Part shown: positions 33,310-45,253 of the stretch, one piece after another | How the letters are laid out: every line of letters begins with the position of its first letter | How positions within the stretch are numbered: position 1 is the stretch's first letter | NCBI GenBank assembly: GCA_028583685.1 | Contig: JAMXIF010000031.1 | Location: 2,527,305-2,591,304, forward strand | Length of the DNA stretch: 64,000 nt | Reading direction: 5' to 3' | From: Petaurus breviceps papuanus | Lineage: Eukaryota; Chordata; Mammalia; Diprotodontia; Petauridae | Position numbers and translations under genes: made by a program | Notes under the pieces: generated by a model | The model's input: the letters and a program-made list of their open reading frames with translations, nothing else | Told to the model about the DNA's origin: nothing | Databases searched by the model: none

Positions 33310-34545
33310 GGATTTGGCAGAAGTGGAATTACACAAATCACTGATAAAAATGTTAAACAACACAGAACCCTGAGGCACTCCACTCTAGACTTCTGGCTTA
33401 CACTGACATTAATCCATTAACCACTATTTGAACCCAGCCATCCAACTAGTTTTGAATCAGTCTGATTAAATTGTTGTCTAGTTAGAGGTAGGTGATGGTT
33501 CAGTAGATAGAGTGCTGGGTCTGGAATTCAGAAAAACCTGAGTTCAGATGTAACCTCAGACACTAGCTGTGTGACCGTGGGCAAGTCACTTAACTAGCCT
33601 CTGACTCAGTTTCCTGAAATGTGGATATGTGAAATAAGGTTAATAATAGCACCCACTTCACCAGACTATTTTGAGGATCAAATGAGATATGTGTAAAAAA
33701 ATCACTTAGCACATAGTAGGTGATATATAAATGTGTATTTCTTTCTCTTCCCTAATCCACATCTATCTTCTCTACAAGAATAGTTAGAGGAACTTTATCA
33801 AAAACTTTGCTGAAATCTAGATAAACTATCTCCAAAGGAACCCCATCATCTCCTAACTTAGCATTCCTCTCAAACCAGGAAAGGAGATTAGTCTAGAATG
33901 ACATGTTCTTTGTAATGATTGCTTTGGTTTCTAGATGTTCATCAACCATCTCTTTAATGACCAGCTCTAGAATTTTCCCAGGAATTAAAGTCACTATCAC
34001 TGGGCTATAGTTTGTCTCTTCCCTTTTTTTAAATTTAAGACATTTGTCCTTCACCAATATTGTGGTACCTCTCCCATTTCCCATGATCTTTTAAATATCT
34101 CTGACTGTAGCTTGGCAATTGGTCAGTTCACATTTTCCAGTTCTTTGAGGACCAGAGGATGTAGTTCATCTGAGTCAAATGCTGTGGCTTGATCAAGGTC
34201 AGCTAGGTGTTCTTTTAACTATCTCTTTACCTATTCTGGGTTTCAGATTTCCATTAAGCATTTTTATTCTGTCATTTTTGGTGTAAAAGTCATTTCTTCT
34301 TTGTGGGAAATACAATAAAATTTTCCTATCCATATCAAGCAAAGTTCCTATCCCTTCCTGAATTCTCCTTTTTTTTTCTCCCCAAAGGAGAGTCCTTTTG
34401 TCCTTAGTTTCCCTCACTAGCCTTAGCTTATTCTGAACTATTTTGTATTCCTGGCACTATTTTGACAGCATTTTGTCACATTCTCATATTAGTTTTCTCT
34501 TACTTGACCTTGCTTCCATCTTTTATGCATTAAAAGAAATTTTCT
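33310..34545 (-). repeat. L3/CR1 LINE with an RT relic, SINE inside
   Basis: About 1 kb of reversed CR1/L3: 'aaccctgaggcactccactc', 'ctgaaatctagataaacta', 'ccagctctagaattttccc' and 'ggatgtagttcatctgag'. The minus strand at 33893-34084 still reads as the RT segment (YSPVIVTLIPGKILELVIKE), matching the NYRPVSLTSVPGKILE motif of CR1 reverse transcriptases. The reading frame is broken elsewhere. A plus-strand MIR occupies 33487-33745. Confidence 0.9.
33487..33745 (+). repeat. MIR-type CORE-SINE
   Basis: Head 'gaggtaggtgatggttcagt', core 'tgtgtgaccgtgggcaagtc', then 'cagtttcctgaaatgtgg' and 'ttagcacatagtaggtgata'. Nearly full length, inserted in L3/CR1. Confidence 0.88.
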
Positions 34546-34561
34546 GACCACGCCTCGAATA

Positions 34562-34765
34562 AGAAAAGCAGCATGGTGTAAAAGGTGGAAAACTAGTTTC
34601 TGAGTTAGAAAGCTCCAGGTTTAAAGTTTTGTCTCTGACACATACTGACTATGAGACCTGGGCAAGTCACTTTGCCTCAGAGTGCCTCAGGCAAATTTTT
34701 AAGATTATAAATTGTAGAATAGTTGCTAATCTGTATTGTGGAAGAAATTTCCTTGCCAAGAGTTT
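34562..34765 (+). repeat. CORE-SINE, MIR-like with a variant 3' end
   Basis: Starts 'aagcagcatggtgtaaaag' and has 'gagacctgggcaagtcactt', then a distinct tail ('taagattataaattgtagaa', 'ctaatctgtattgtggaag'). A second copy of the tail lies at about 55575-55680. Confidence 0.8.
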
Positions 34766-36485
34766 CAAATTCTAATAAAATCAGTTTCAGACCAAATTTT
34801 AGAAATGACTCAGATAAGAGCTGAATTGAAAAAGTCTAAAGAACATCAGAGAAGAAAAGACAATTCAAAAAGACAGATGTAAATGCCCTCTTGGGTCTTT
34901 ATCTCAAAAAGAGATAGTCTGAGGCTATGAACTGAGATCCCAGAAAAGGAAACAACTGTACTCAGCAAAGAAGCTGCTTTATAGCTGAAGACCAGTAGAT
35001 GGGAACAGAGAGCAGCTTAGTAAGGAGAGTATTCCACAGTTGGGCAATCCAATCCAATTCACTAAACATTCATTAAATGCCTACTATGTGCCAAGCACTG
35101 TGCTAATAGCAGAGGTGTGTTTTCCCTGGTCACCCAAGTTCCTTACATGTGTGTCTCTTCTCACAAGCTCCCCATAGGTATACCCAACCTCACTGATGGT
35201 ATGCCTTTCTGTATTTGTGTTTGTGTGTGGTGGAAGGGTATTAATCTTTCTCTTGTTTTGCTGTGCTGTTTGAGTAAATGTCTTTGTTTTAAACTAATAG
35301 ACCTCTAGTTGGTCTAGTCAGTAAAAGAAACATAGCAATAGGACCTCATAAACTCTGGTTAAGAATTGCTGCTCATCCACAAAATGCCTTAAACGTGGAA
35401 TAGTTTTCTAGGGGCTTATGTGTAGGGGTTCCCAGGGCTATACAATATGACTATGAACCTAATAAATCTAGATATCTAGTCTCCTTTCTCTTTCTTTACC
35501 CCTTTTCCCCCTTCCCCTTTTTCCTCCACTCCCTTTTTTCCCTCCTTCTCTCTCCCTCCCCAAAAAGGAACCAAAAAACAAGGAAACAAAACTCTAAGAT
35601 CTCCACTTCCTCAAATCCTTGTATATGTCAGGTGTAAAACTGCCATTTTATTCATTCTTCCTAGAGAAGTGAAAACTAACAGGTGGTTTTTGTGGCTCAA
35701 ACTATTTTTTGTAGCTAGCAGCAACTATAAAAGCATGGTAATAAGCTACACAACTAAGTGTAAGCAATTAGCTCTATTGTTACATTTGAGGCTATTATTT
35801 CAGTAACAACAACAAAAAACCCCCAATTCTTTTGATTTTCCTGCTAATGACTTAGTGTGGGTGAAATATCTGGAATTTCCTGAGGAGCAATTATGAGCTG
35901 GGCTTTGAAAGGAGAATTTTAGAAAATGACTCATACTTGATTTTATCTGGCCAGCCTTGGCTTTCCCATTCATCCTTATCTCCAGGGTGTAGGCTTCTGC
36001 AGTTAGCTGAGCATGTATCCTCTTCACTCCCTGCTAGCTTTACCTGGTCTAAATATCTCTTCACCCTGGCCTCCCTCAGTTTCTAGAACCCTGGCTGGCC
36101 ATGGGAATTCATGTGATTTCAAGAAAGGTTCTAGTGGTCCACAAATACTTCCCTTGAGTTTCCTAAGTGATTAATACTTTAGAACTATATTATTATTATT
36201 ATTTTAGCTTGAAGCTTTAACTTCTGCTTAAATGTAAACCCTGAGAAGGATAACTCTTTAAACTGTGGTCTATCATTTATATGTAACTGAGTCTGTTGCC
36301 CACTGGAATGATCAAGTAGTGGAATTACCTCTATCACCTCTATTATATGAGGTTATATGATTTAGTGCTAGAAGGACCTTACTCCAATTCTTGCTCATTT
36401 TATATGTAACCTGTACCCCTAATGCTCTTATCTATTTGAATTTTTATTGCTTTCCCCAGAGCCTTGGATCAAGACAGTGATGATT
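34766..36485. other. mostly unassigned; family X scrap at 35045-35110
   Basis: A family X start ('cattaaatgcctactatgtg', 'ccaagcactgtgctaatag') lies at 35045-35110. 35460-35570 is pyrimidine-rich. 35690-36060 shows no repeat signature and contains an AP-1-like TGACTCAT at about 35927. No exon seen. Confidence 0.35.
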
Positions 36486-37735
36486 CAATTATTGTGCTAT
36501 AAGAAATGAGAAGCAGGATAATCTCAGAATAACTTAGAAAGACTTACATGAACTGATGCAATGAAGTGAACAGAACCAATAGAACATTATACACAGTAAC
36601 AACAATATGGTTTGATGAAGAATTATGAATAGCTATTCTCAGCAATATAATGATCCAAGACAATTTCAAAGAACTAATGACAAGGCATACTGCCTCCAGA
36701 GAAAGAACTGATATTGTTTGAATACAGATTGAAGCATGCTATTTTTCACTTCTTTTTTCATTCTTTTTCTTTTGAGTCTTTTTAAACATTTTTTTAGAAT
36801 TTTAAACTTGAATACAAAATAAGAAAAGAAAAAAAACCCCAAATACCAAAACTAAAATAATACAAAATAAGAAAAAAAAAAAGCATCACCATATGTACAA
36901 CAGAATGTGATAGAGGATTCAAAATATAAATAACAATAAAATCCCATTTCAAGAAAGCCTATATAATAAATGTAGTATTTATATGTAGACATTGTATTGA
37001 GAGCTGTCCATTTTTTCTTTGCTTCCTTGTAAGTTTTCTTTTGTTCTCTGCTGTATACTTTTTACTTCATTATTTTTTCCTCCCAACTGCCCCCCCCCAA
37101 GAAAGCTACAATTAAGCATGGACATACAGACACACAGAATATATACACCAAAATATATATACATATGCATACATATATCTATATGTACATACACTTATAC
37201 ATACATATGCTTAGATATCATACTCATATACAGACATATACATTCATATGCATCCATGTAAGACCACACTATACTTATTTGTTCTCTGTTTCTCTGAGAG
37301 TAGATAATTTCTCCTCCTATAAGTCCAAGTCTTTCCATATTTTTCCAAATCTACTAACTCATCATTTCCTACACCATAGCAATATTCCAACCTTATACTT
37401 TCTAGTTGTTTTAAATAGAGCAAAACAACATTGATAAATATGGTTGACACATAGTGTACTTTCCCCATTTTTCTCTTTTGATTAAATCTATTTTAGCTTT
37501 AACTTTGTCTGAGATCATAATTACTATTCAAGTCTTCTTGTACAAGATGACTAATGTGGAAATGTTTTACATGATTGCACATGTATAACCTATATCTGAT
37601 TGCTTACTGTCTTAGGGAGTGGAGAAGAGATGGAGGGAGGCATAGCATATGGAACTAAGAACTTTAAAAAAACAGATGTTAAAAATTATTTTAATGTGTA
37701 ATTGGGGGGAAAATATAATATATCAAAAAAAATAA
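36486..37735 (+). repeat. L1 LINE 3' end split by a reversed L1
   Basis: 36486-36780 has 'gaaagacttacatgaactga', 'agtgaacagaaccaatagaa' and 'ccagagaaagaactgatatt'. It resumes at 37531 with 'aatgtggaaatgttttacat' and 'gattgcacatgtataacc' and ends in an A-rich tail. The same family appears uninterrupted at 59605-60030. The first part may be the end of ORF2: YCAIRN..K.WKDLHELM resembles the YYSAIKKNE region of human L1. Confidence 0.8.
36781..37530 (-). repeat. reversed L1 3' region inserted in L1
   Basis: Reads as reversed L1: 'ttgtattgagagctgtccat', 'gttctctgctgtatactttt', 'aagaaagctacaattaagca' and a TATACA-rich stretch (about 37140-37255). AGTCTT at 36775-36780 and 37531-37536 is the probable duplication. 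Confidence 0.75.
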
Positions 37736-37739
37736 AATA

Positions 37740-38640
37740 CCTCCCCCCCCAAAAAAAGATAGTGATGATTCAGAGAGAGAAAAACTGGTAATTTCTGATG
37801 ATCCCTTTTTTTCTGGAGACTTGAGGGTAGATGTAAGTTAGAGGTATATGGGATTTGTTCACTAGCTTATAGGTCTGGGGGACTCCTTTCCTTGAGACTG
37901 AGACTTCCTGCTCACATTTCAGGAGATTGAGTTTATGAGGAGCTTAGCATGAGTCACCTTGAATTTAACTACCCTTGAATTTAAATGGCTGAGACTTTCT
38001 TTTTATCTTGTGGGTGACTGACAACTGACTTGGGGACAAGCTAAACTCATAGTGTACTTTAACAGAATGATTTAAAACAAGATTGGGTAATCTGATTTGT
38101 AACTATTGTTATAATCTACTGGGTGACTGATACTCAAACTTCTCCAGAACCTAATGCAGCTTGCTGGACTGCTGATTAGGCATTTTACATTTCACTTCAG
38201 CTCTGCACTGTCCAAATAATTCTACTAATAAAATGGCTCGGCCTGAGGCAATCCTATTATTGGTAGCAATTCTCTCCAAGAGTCCTGGAGGAGTAGCCAG
38301 GGGTTTCTCTCTTGCTGCTATTCAGCTCCAACCTAATGGGACTCAGGTCCTCTGTACCTCTCAAACTTACAAGGTCATCTCCCAGACTAGCCATCTCAGG
38401 GCAGGTACTCATTCACCTAAGAAAAGGAAAGAAGAAACACAAAAGAGGTAGCCTAAACCCAGGCTCAGCCCTACCTAGCTAGGCAGAATCTAGGTTTTAA
38501 ATGCTATTGAGATGAAGAGGAAAGCAAATTTTTGCCCCTTTTCACAACCCCCTCTTGGGAAGTTATTTAAAATAATGCTGACAGGATTTGCAACTGGAAG
38601 TAAGGAGAGACCTTAACAGGCAGTTACTACTTTTTTATCA
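37740..38640. other. no gene or repeat recognised
   Basis: Unassigned. A C-rich/A-rich junction at 37741-37758 is the tail of the preceding L1. Confidence 0.4.
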
Positions 38641-39706
38641 GCTCTTCTAATTCCACTCTTTTTTTTTCAAATGCTTTATTAACTTCTGATTTACATCATT
38701 CATTTCCGCCAGATTTTGAGTTACAAATTTTCTCTCCGTTTTTCCCCTACCCACCTCCCCAAAATAGCAGTCCCACATGATATCCCCTCCTCCAATCTGC
38801 TCTCCCATATTTTCTCCCATACCCCTTTCGACTTTCCCAGTGGATCTCCATGCCCCAGTGCCTGTATATCTTATTTCCCAATTACATGTAAAATAATATT
38901 AATAATAGTATATATATGTATTTGATTATTTGATTTTAAAACTTTGAATTCCAGATTCATTCCCTTCCTCCCTTGTCACCCACCCTTACTGGGAAGATAG
39001 GCAGTTCAGTATAGGTGGTATATGTGTGGCTAATGCAAAACAATAACATAGTAGATATATTGTAAAAGACTAACTATATTTCCCTCCCTCCTATCCCACC
39101 TCCCACTCATTCTATTCTCTACTTTGATACTGTCCCTTTTCAAAAGTGGGTGCTTCCAACTTCCCTCCCCCCCAACCTGCCTTCTCTTCCATCATCCCCC
39201 CTCCCTCTCATCCCCTTCCCCCCCTACTCTCCTAGAGGGTGAGATACCCTATTTAGTGTGTATTTCATTCCCTCCTCAAGCCAAATTCAATGGGAATAAG
39301 GTTGACCCATTCTCTTTTGCCTTCCTATTCTTCCCCTCCATTGTAACCATTTTCCCTTGCCTCTTCTATATGAGATAGTTTACCCCATTCTGTCTCTCCC
39401 CATTTCCTCTCATTATATTCCTCTCTCACCTCTTAATTTCACCTTTTCAGTATCATCCCTTCCTGTTAAATTGGTCCTGTGCCCTCTTTCTATGTATACC
39501 TGTAAACATATATATACACATTCACATATGTATTCATATGCCCATATACCCTCATATATAGACACACACATATGTATGTATGTATTTCTATTCCCTTCAA
39601 CTACTGAGAAAAGTTTCATAAGTTAAAATTATTGTTTTTCCATGTAGGAATGTTAATAGTTCAACTTTGATAAGTTCCTTATGATTTCTTTTCCCTGTTT
39701 ACCTTC

Positions 39707-40756
39707 TCATGCTTCTCTTGCTTCTTGTATCTGAATGTCAAATTTTCTATTCAACTCTGGTTTTTTCAGCAAGAATGCTTGAAAGTCTTCTATTCCACCA
39801 AATGACCATATTTTCCCCTGAAACATGATACTCAGTTTTGCTGGGTAGGTGACTCTTGGTTTTAATCCCAGCTCCTTTGACCTCCAGAATATCATATTCC
39901 AGGCCCTTCAATCCCTCAGTGTAGAAGCTGCCAGATCCTGGGTTATCCTGATTTTGTTTCCACAATATTCAAATTGTTTCTTCCTGGCTGCTTGTAATAT
40001 TCTCTCCTTAATCTGGGAATTCCGGAACCTGGCTATAATATTCCTAGGAGTTTTCTTTTTGGGATCTTTTTCAGGAGGTGATAGGTGGATTCTTTCAACA
40101 TCTATTTTGCCCTCTGGTTCTAAAACATCAGGGCAGTTTTCTTTGAGAACTTCCTGAAGGATGATTTCTAGATTCTTACTTTGATCATGGCTTTCAGGTA
40201 GTCCAATAATTTTAAAATTATCTCTCCTGGATCTATTTTCCAGGTCAGTGGTTTTTCCCATGAGATATTTCACATTGCCTTCTATTCTTTCATTTGTTTG
40301 GATCTGTTTAACAGCATCTTGATTTCTCATAAAGTCATTAGCTTCCATTTGCTCCAATCTAACTCTGAAGCAATGATTTTCCTCATTGAGCTTTTGAGAT
40401 TCTTTTTCCATCTGGCAAATTTGGCTTTTTAAGGCATTCTTCTCCTTTTGAGCCTCTTTTGCCATTTGAGTTAGTCTATTTTTTAAGGTATTATTTTCCT
40501 CAGTCAGGCTGTTGACTCTCATTTCGTAATTTTCTTGCATCATTCTCATTTCTCTTCCCAATTTTTCCTCCACTTCTCTTATCTGCTTCTTAAGGTCCTC
40601 TACAGCCAGTAACCAGCTTGTATTTTTCTTTGAAGCTTTTGGTGCAGTTCTAACTTCACTGTCTTCCTTGTGTTCCATGCTTTGCTCCTTTTTGTCCCCA
40701 AAATGGGAGTCTAATATTGGAATCTTCTGTCTACTTTGTTTCCTTTGGCTGGTCAT
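39707..40756 (-). pseudogene. HAL1/L1 ORF1p, open except for one stop codon
   Basis: Encodes a nucleic-acid chaperone of the L1 ORF1p family, 349 codon positions. Residues 1-48 form a basic N-terminus; about 50-165 is a long heptad-rich coiled coil (LKKQIREVEEKL, EENNTLKNRLTQM), which forms trimers in this family; 170-235 is the RRM (DLENRSRRDNFKIIGLPE, then KIDVERIHLSPPEK); 236-348 is the C-terminal domain (PRNIIARFRNSQIKERILQAA, then WSFGGIEDFQAFLLKKPEL). Codon 283 is TGA (39908-39910), where relatives have CGA-type Arg, a likely CpG decay. Otherwise the frame is intact. The start ATG at 40756 follows the 5'UTR directly. In life the protein coats its RNA in the cytoplasm. Confidence 0.93.
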
Positions 40757-41470
40757 GTTGCCCCTCAGTCACTTGATCCCTGGGCTTTTTGCCACAATAG
40801 GACTCTGACTCTGCCACCAGACAGGGGAGCTTTCTTCCCAAATGCTGGGGTTTTCTCAGCTGCCAGAGGTATTAGATGGGTGCCCTCTCTGAGGTCTCCA
40901 CACGCTCTGGCAAGCTGGACACATACCCTAGGACCTCCACTCTAGACGGCAATCCAGATCCAAGAAGGTTAAAGCAAGAGCAATACCCCTCAGACTGGTG
41001 TTTGGTCCCCCTACACTCTGCAGGCCAGGAGCTGAAGCTGCCATGTGGCGATGGCTGGCTGGGCCTGCGTCTCAGTGGCTTCTGGCCCAGGGGCAAAAGC
41101 CATGCACTCTGGGTCCCAAAGTCCAGACTGCACTGACCTCTCACTTTGTCCTTCGAATCTATGTGTTGATAAATCTGGAAAAGGCCACAGCTGCTACTGA
41201 TCTGGAGTCCCTCCGGCCAGCGGCTGGTCAGGCCCGCCCTGGGGCTAAAGCCTGGGAGTAGGACTGGGCTCGATGCCCAGAGCACTGCGCTGGCCAATTC
41301 CTGCCGGCCTGCTGGGCTGTCCTCAGTGGGAGATTAGCTTCTCTGTGTCATTTTGTGGGTTCTGCAGGTCCAAAGTTTGTTTAGAGTCCCCTTTTTACAT
41401 GGATTGGGGAAGGTGAGAGCCGGAGCAGTGGGGAGGTCCTGCTTCTACTCTGCCATCTTGACTCTGCCCC
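40757..41470 (-). promoter_or_regulatory. HAL1 5'UTR with presumed internal promoter
   Basis: About 714 bases, markedly richer in GC and CpG than its flanks, from the element start (CAAGATGGCAGAGTAGAAG, a CAAGATGGC word like the YY1 site of L1 promoters) to the ORF1 ATG. L1-type elements carry an internal Pol II promoter here. Activity is not implied by sequence alone. Confidence 0.7.
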
Positions 41471-41764
41471 TCTAATTCCACTCTTAATAAGGGGATCCTT
41501 CACCATTGAAAAGCACAAGGCCTTTAGCTTTTATCAAACAGGGCTGGAAGCAGGCCTTAAATCTCCCCATATCATAACCTAGAATCAGGATACATCAACC
41601 ACAAGGATATCCTGGGGTGGATCCATCAGATCCAAGGTCCCTTTGCTTACTCCTTAGAATAAAATTACATTAGGTTCAATGTTTAAAGGGCATTCCAAAT
41701 GAGTAATCCCAAATATGATTGGTTATTTCCTGAAACTGTGTTAAGACACTTCTCAAAATCAAAA

Positions 41765-41807
41765 GCATTTATTTAGCACTTACTATATACCAGGATTAGG
41801 ACAAGTC
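41765..41807 (-). repeat. MIR fragment cut by an LTR
   Basis: The phrases 'gcatttatttagcactta' and 'ctatataccagga' match the MIR terminus. The sequence then changes abruptly at 41808. Confidence 0.6.
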
Positions 41808-42450
41808 TGTGGGGGGAGGGTTATAGGAACCCCAACAATCCCCTACCCAGAAAAATTAAAAGTCAGAAGTATCTTGAGGAAGGAACAGGAAGTTTATTCA
41901 ATTCTGAGGAGAAAAGGGTGTCCCTTCCACCAGTATGAACCAGCAAAATGAAGTGCATTACAAAAGACAGAACAAGAATTTATACCCTAACGCACTCAAG
42001 CCTCTTCCCCCCACCCCATCCCTTCTCCCATTGGCTGGGAGGCAGGCTCTCAGTCTTGTTGTGAAATCTAACCCAATGGAGGATAACAAAGAAGCCCACC
42101 ATTATCTCCTATTGGCTGGGAGGCAGGACAGGGAGCCAAGGTATAGTTCATATCCTTATTTGGTAGATGCTAAAGCAAGGGAGGGAAAAAAGGTCACAAG
42201 CAAGGGTGGAGGTTGAAAACTTCTGAAGGGGCCTAATGCTGATGTGGCAGTAGGAAAGAGGGGGCCAAGGGTGGAATGGAAATTCTGGCTTGCTACCACA
42301 AAACTTATGGGCTGAGAAGTTTTCATCTTTCTCATTCATGGGGGAGCAAGAGGAACAGTGGAACTGACAGGCATATATCTTCTGTTTGTATCCTTTTACT
42401 AGTGATTAGTCTTGATAGCAATACATTTTAGTGGACAGACTTCACAAAAG
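41808..42450 (-). mobile_element. probable solo LTR of an endogenous retrovirus (fossil)
   Basis: Read on the minus strand, the order fits an LTR: two CCAAT boxes (plus-strand CATTGGCTGGGAGGCAGG at about 42030 and TATTGGCTGGGAGGCAGG at about 42111), a TATAAATT box at about 41980, an AATAAA at about 41905, and a CCCCCCACA end at 41808. The 41808 end is sharp; the other end is uncertain (42370-42460), and I could not confirm a duplication. No internal retroviral region is adjacent. Confidence 0.65.
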
Positions 42451-45168
42451 TAATCATTTTAGTTGTCTTAGAATTTAGAATAATTAGCATGGCTCAGAGT
42501 TTTATAAGTTTTTTTAAAAACTTATTTTCCCCAAACAAAATAAATAAGAGAATAAACATGATATAGTAAACAACAAAAAACACATACAACAAGTAAGCAA
42601 AACAACAATTAAAAAGTGGTTGTGAATGGTTGTAGACGTAGTCACATTGTTCTGGTATTTAATGATTCACAAAAAAAAATCAAAACAAAAATAAGACCAT
42701 GTGTTTTGATAACTGAAAATTGTCTTTTTGCATTTTATATTCTGCTAAATATATAATCTTCCTTTACCTGGCTGAAGTCTACGAATGTATTGCTCTTTTA
42801 GTCTGCAGAGTGGCTAACTAGATACCATTAGCTTGAGGCCACAGGAACTAGTGAGGTCAGTCTCTGTCTTCTATCTGCCATTGTAGTTTGCCCAATTTCA
42901 GTTCTGAGGGAACTTGATCTTTAGTCAGGGGAATTAGGCTCCCTAATTCTCAATTTCATTGGCTCATCACCCCTACCTGTTGCCTTTGGCCCTAACCTAG
43001 AGTTTCCCCCCCAAAAAAAGGGGGGGGGGAAGGTAACAGTTACTCAATGTAAAAATATGAATCATATATGGGACAGTTATATTCTCACATATAAAAATGG
43101 ATGCTTTTTTTGTAATTTTATTTTTAGCAATCTAAGCATAGAAGAATCCTAGCATATATTACAAAATGATTAACTTGTCACCATTAGCACAAGTTGTTTC
43201 GATACTAGTATTCAAACCTTGCTGAGACATAAACAGGTGTTTTTTTTTTTTCTACAAAGTAATTAGCTGTTTTTACTTTGTATCTCTACTGATAGAGACC
43301 AATTGATCTCTTCTTTCTTGTGGGCTTTCTCTGGGTTGCCTGTTCTTTCCTTGCTTGTCACCAGACTGCTCCCTTGGCTGCTACAATTGCTTTGGTAACT
43401 GGGATTGCTGCCTTGCTGGTGGCAGAGGATGTTTATAATCAAAGGACTCCAGAACTCTCAAGTTCTTACAAAGTCCTGTACTAAAGGGAAGAAGACACAA
43501 AAAGAAGGCAATTCCATCCTAGATACAGTTTTGTCTGGACTCTCCAGAGGGCTCATGGTCATTCTTACACTTAATTAGAAGGACTGACACAGGACACTGG
43601 GACCTGTGGTTGCAAGGTTAAGTTAGGAAATCAAAGTAAAAGAGAAACAGAAAGCAGAGGGGAGTTAATAGCTAGAAGATAAAAAGGCTTCTGCTGGATA
43701 TGTTTCCTCCTCTTGCAGACACTGAGGGATCTATTGGCAACATATGATATGCCCTTGTAGATGACTGGAGCTTAGGAGCCACAGAGAGAAGAGTTTCTGA
43801 GAGCCCCACTTCTACCACTCCTTGGAAGATGAGTGAGAGCTGAGGTTTGTCTGGTGTCAAAGACCAAAGAGGAGCCACAATGCCTGCTTCCCTACAATAA
43901 TTGTTTTCCCATGATTCATATTCCTGTAGAGAGATAGCAAGGCTTTTCTGATGCTATGATATAGTTCCAAAGCTACAGGTTTTGCTACTGGTAGGTGTCC
44001 ATAATAAAGGCAGGAATGTAGGAAGACAAAAGTGATCTTATCTCCTTTGCTTATTTTCTCTTTAAATTCATTTATATGTTAAACTAGAAAGGATGCTTGG
44101 AATGTCTAACTTTAAGTGACAAAGCTGTCTGGGACAGCTATTAGCTTGAAAGGGCTAGCACTTCTTAATTAAGGACTTGATAAGGTGTAGCTTCCCAACC
44201 CAGTTTAAAAAAAGAGCCGGGCCAAGAGCCCCCAAGCTAAGATGAAGCCTTTTCACTTTTATGTTTTAGCGGGGAGCCCAGACCTTCCCCCTCCAGATAT
44301 CTATGTCACTTAGGGTTAGACATTCCCAAACTCCTTTCTAGTTTAGCATATAAAAGAATTGGAGCCAAAACAAAAGGTAAGGAAAACACCAGGTCCTTAT
44401 TCTCTTCCTATCTACCCCACTTTAGTGCCTTTTTTAAAGCATAACGTGTCAGCACCAGAGCCCCTTCATTTCCTGATACATTCTGGCCCCTGGGAAAACC
44501 TTTTTCTTCCTTTATCCTCCTACTAACATAGTGCTCCCTATGCAATAGGTGCTTAATAAATGTTTGTACAAATGGCACTTGAAAAAATTTCCAATATATC
44601 TCCCTGTAGCAATAAACCATTTTACTGACCTTAAAGTGAAATTGAAAGTAGCTAATATTTAAATGTCTGATGGTAGTTATGATGATAGTTTTTTCTTCTA
44701 CTGGAAACAATTTTAATTTAGTAAAGGCCAATCTAACATTTGTCCCTTTCACTATTTCTCTCCTGTTTATTCAAAACTACAAGCACAACTGCTCAATATT
44801 AGGCAAAAACAATGAAGTGTTATTCAATTATTCTCTCCTTCAGGGACATTTTATTTTTCTGGCTCATTGTCCCCACCAGTGTGGGCCCTGAGACTCTTAC
44901 TATCTGACACTCTCCCAAGGCTAGACATCAATTCCCTTTATAAAATGGCTTGCAAAGCTCAAAACATAAAACAGTTTACTTTACAAATTAGTGGGCACAA
45001 AAAAAGATTCATATCCCATGTCTTAGAGAGTCAAAAGAACCCCTGAAAATAACCTTCCCCACAGTCCTGTATAGTCTGTGATTTAGAGTACTGACCTGGC
45101 TATGGCTCCAGCAAGGCAGCAGAAACTTGGGTTTGATGTTCCTTGTTGCTCTTTGTTTTCTACCTCCT
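42451..45168. other. 2.7 kb largely unassigned
   Basis: Mixed AT-rich sequence without recognised genes. It includes a perfect 22-bp palindrome ATAAGTTTTT-TT... at about 42504-42525, a C7-A7-G10 run at 43006-43029, and an L2 3' tip at about 44500-44575 ('caataggtgcttaataaatg'). Confidence 0.4.
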
Positions 45169-45253
45169 GTGAGAAGTGACTGACCCCTGCTGAGAGTTGA
45201 GATAAACTCCAGGAATTCATCTCAACTCTCAACAGGAGTCCGTCATGTCTCAC
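45169..45253. other. 85-nt near-perfect hairpin, unknown nature
   Basis: Arms of 35 nt (45169-45203 and 45219-45253) with a 15-nt loop. The inner 13 pairs are perfect (TGAGAGTTGAGAT / ATCTCAACTCTCA). Over the whole stem, 30 positions are Watson-Crick, one is G:U and four are mismatches when the plus strand is read as RNA. The structure stops cleanly at both ends. Size, single short loop and scattered mismatches resemble a pre-miRNA; a small palindromic MITE is the alternative. It matches no microRNA or transposon I can recall. Confidence 0.75.

Larger units (their letters stand above)
38661..41470 (-). mobile_element. HAL1 half-LINE, complete from 5'UTR to poly-A
   Basis: A LINE lying in reverse. 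The exact 15-bp duplication tctaattccactctt is present at 38646-38660 and 41471-41485, and the poly-A appears as T's at 38661-38668. From its own 5' end it has a CpG-containing 5'UTR of about 714 bases beginning AGGGGCAGAGTCAAGATGG, an ORF1, then about 1 kb of 3'UTR with a strong G-rich tract (C-rich at 39155-39240 on the plus strand). ORF2 (endonuclease and RT) is absent although both ends are present, so this is the half-LINE layout and not a 5' truncation. HAL1 elements rely on L1 for reverse transcription. The sharp duplication implies modest age. Confidence 0.92.

Noticed and set aside
37140-37260. TATACA-rich stretch as a microsatellite of its own
   Set aside because: It is the known AT-rich part of a reversed L1 3'UTR inserted at 36781-37530.
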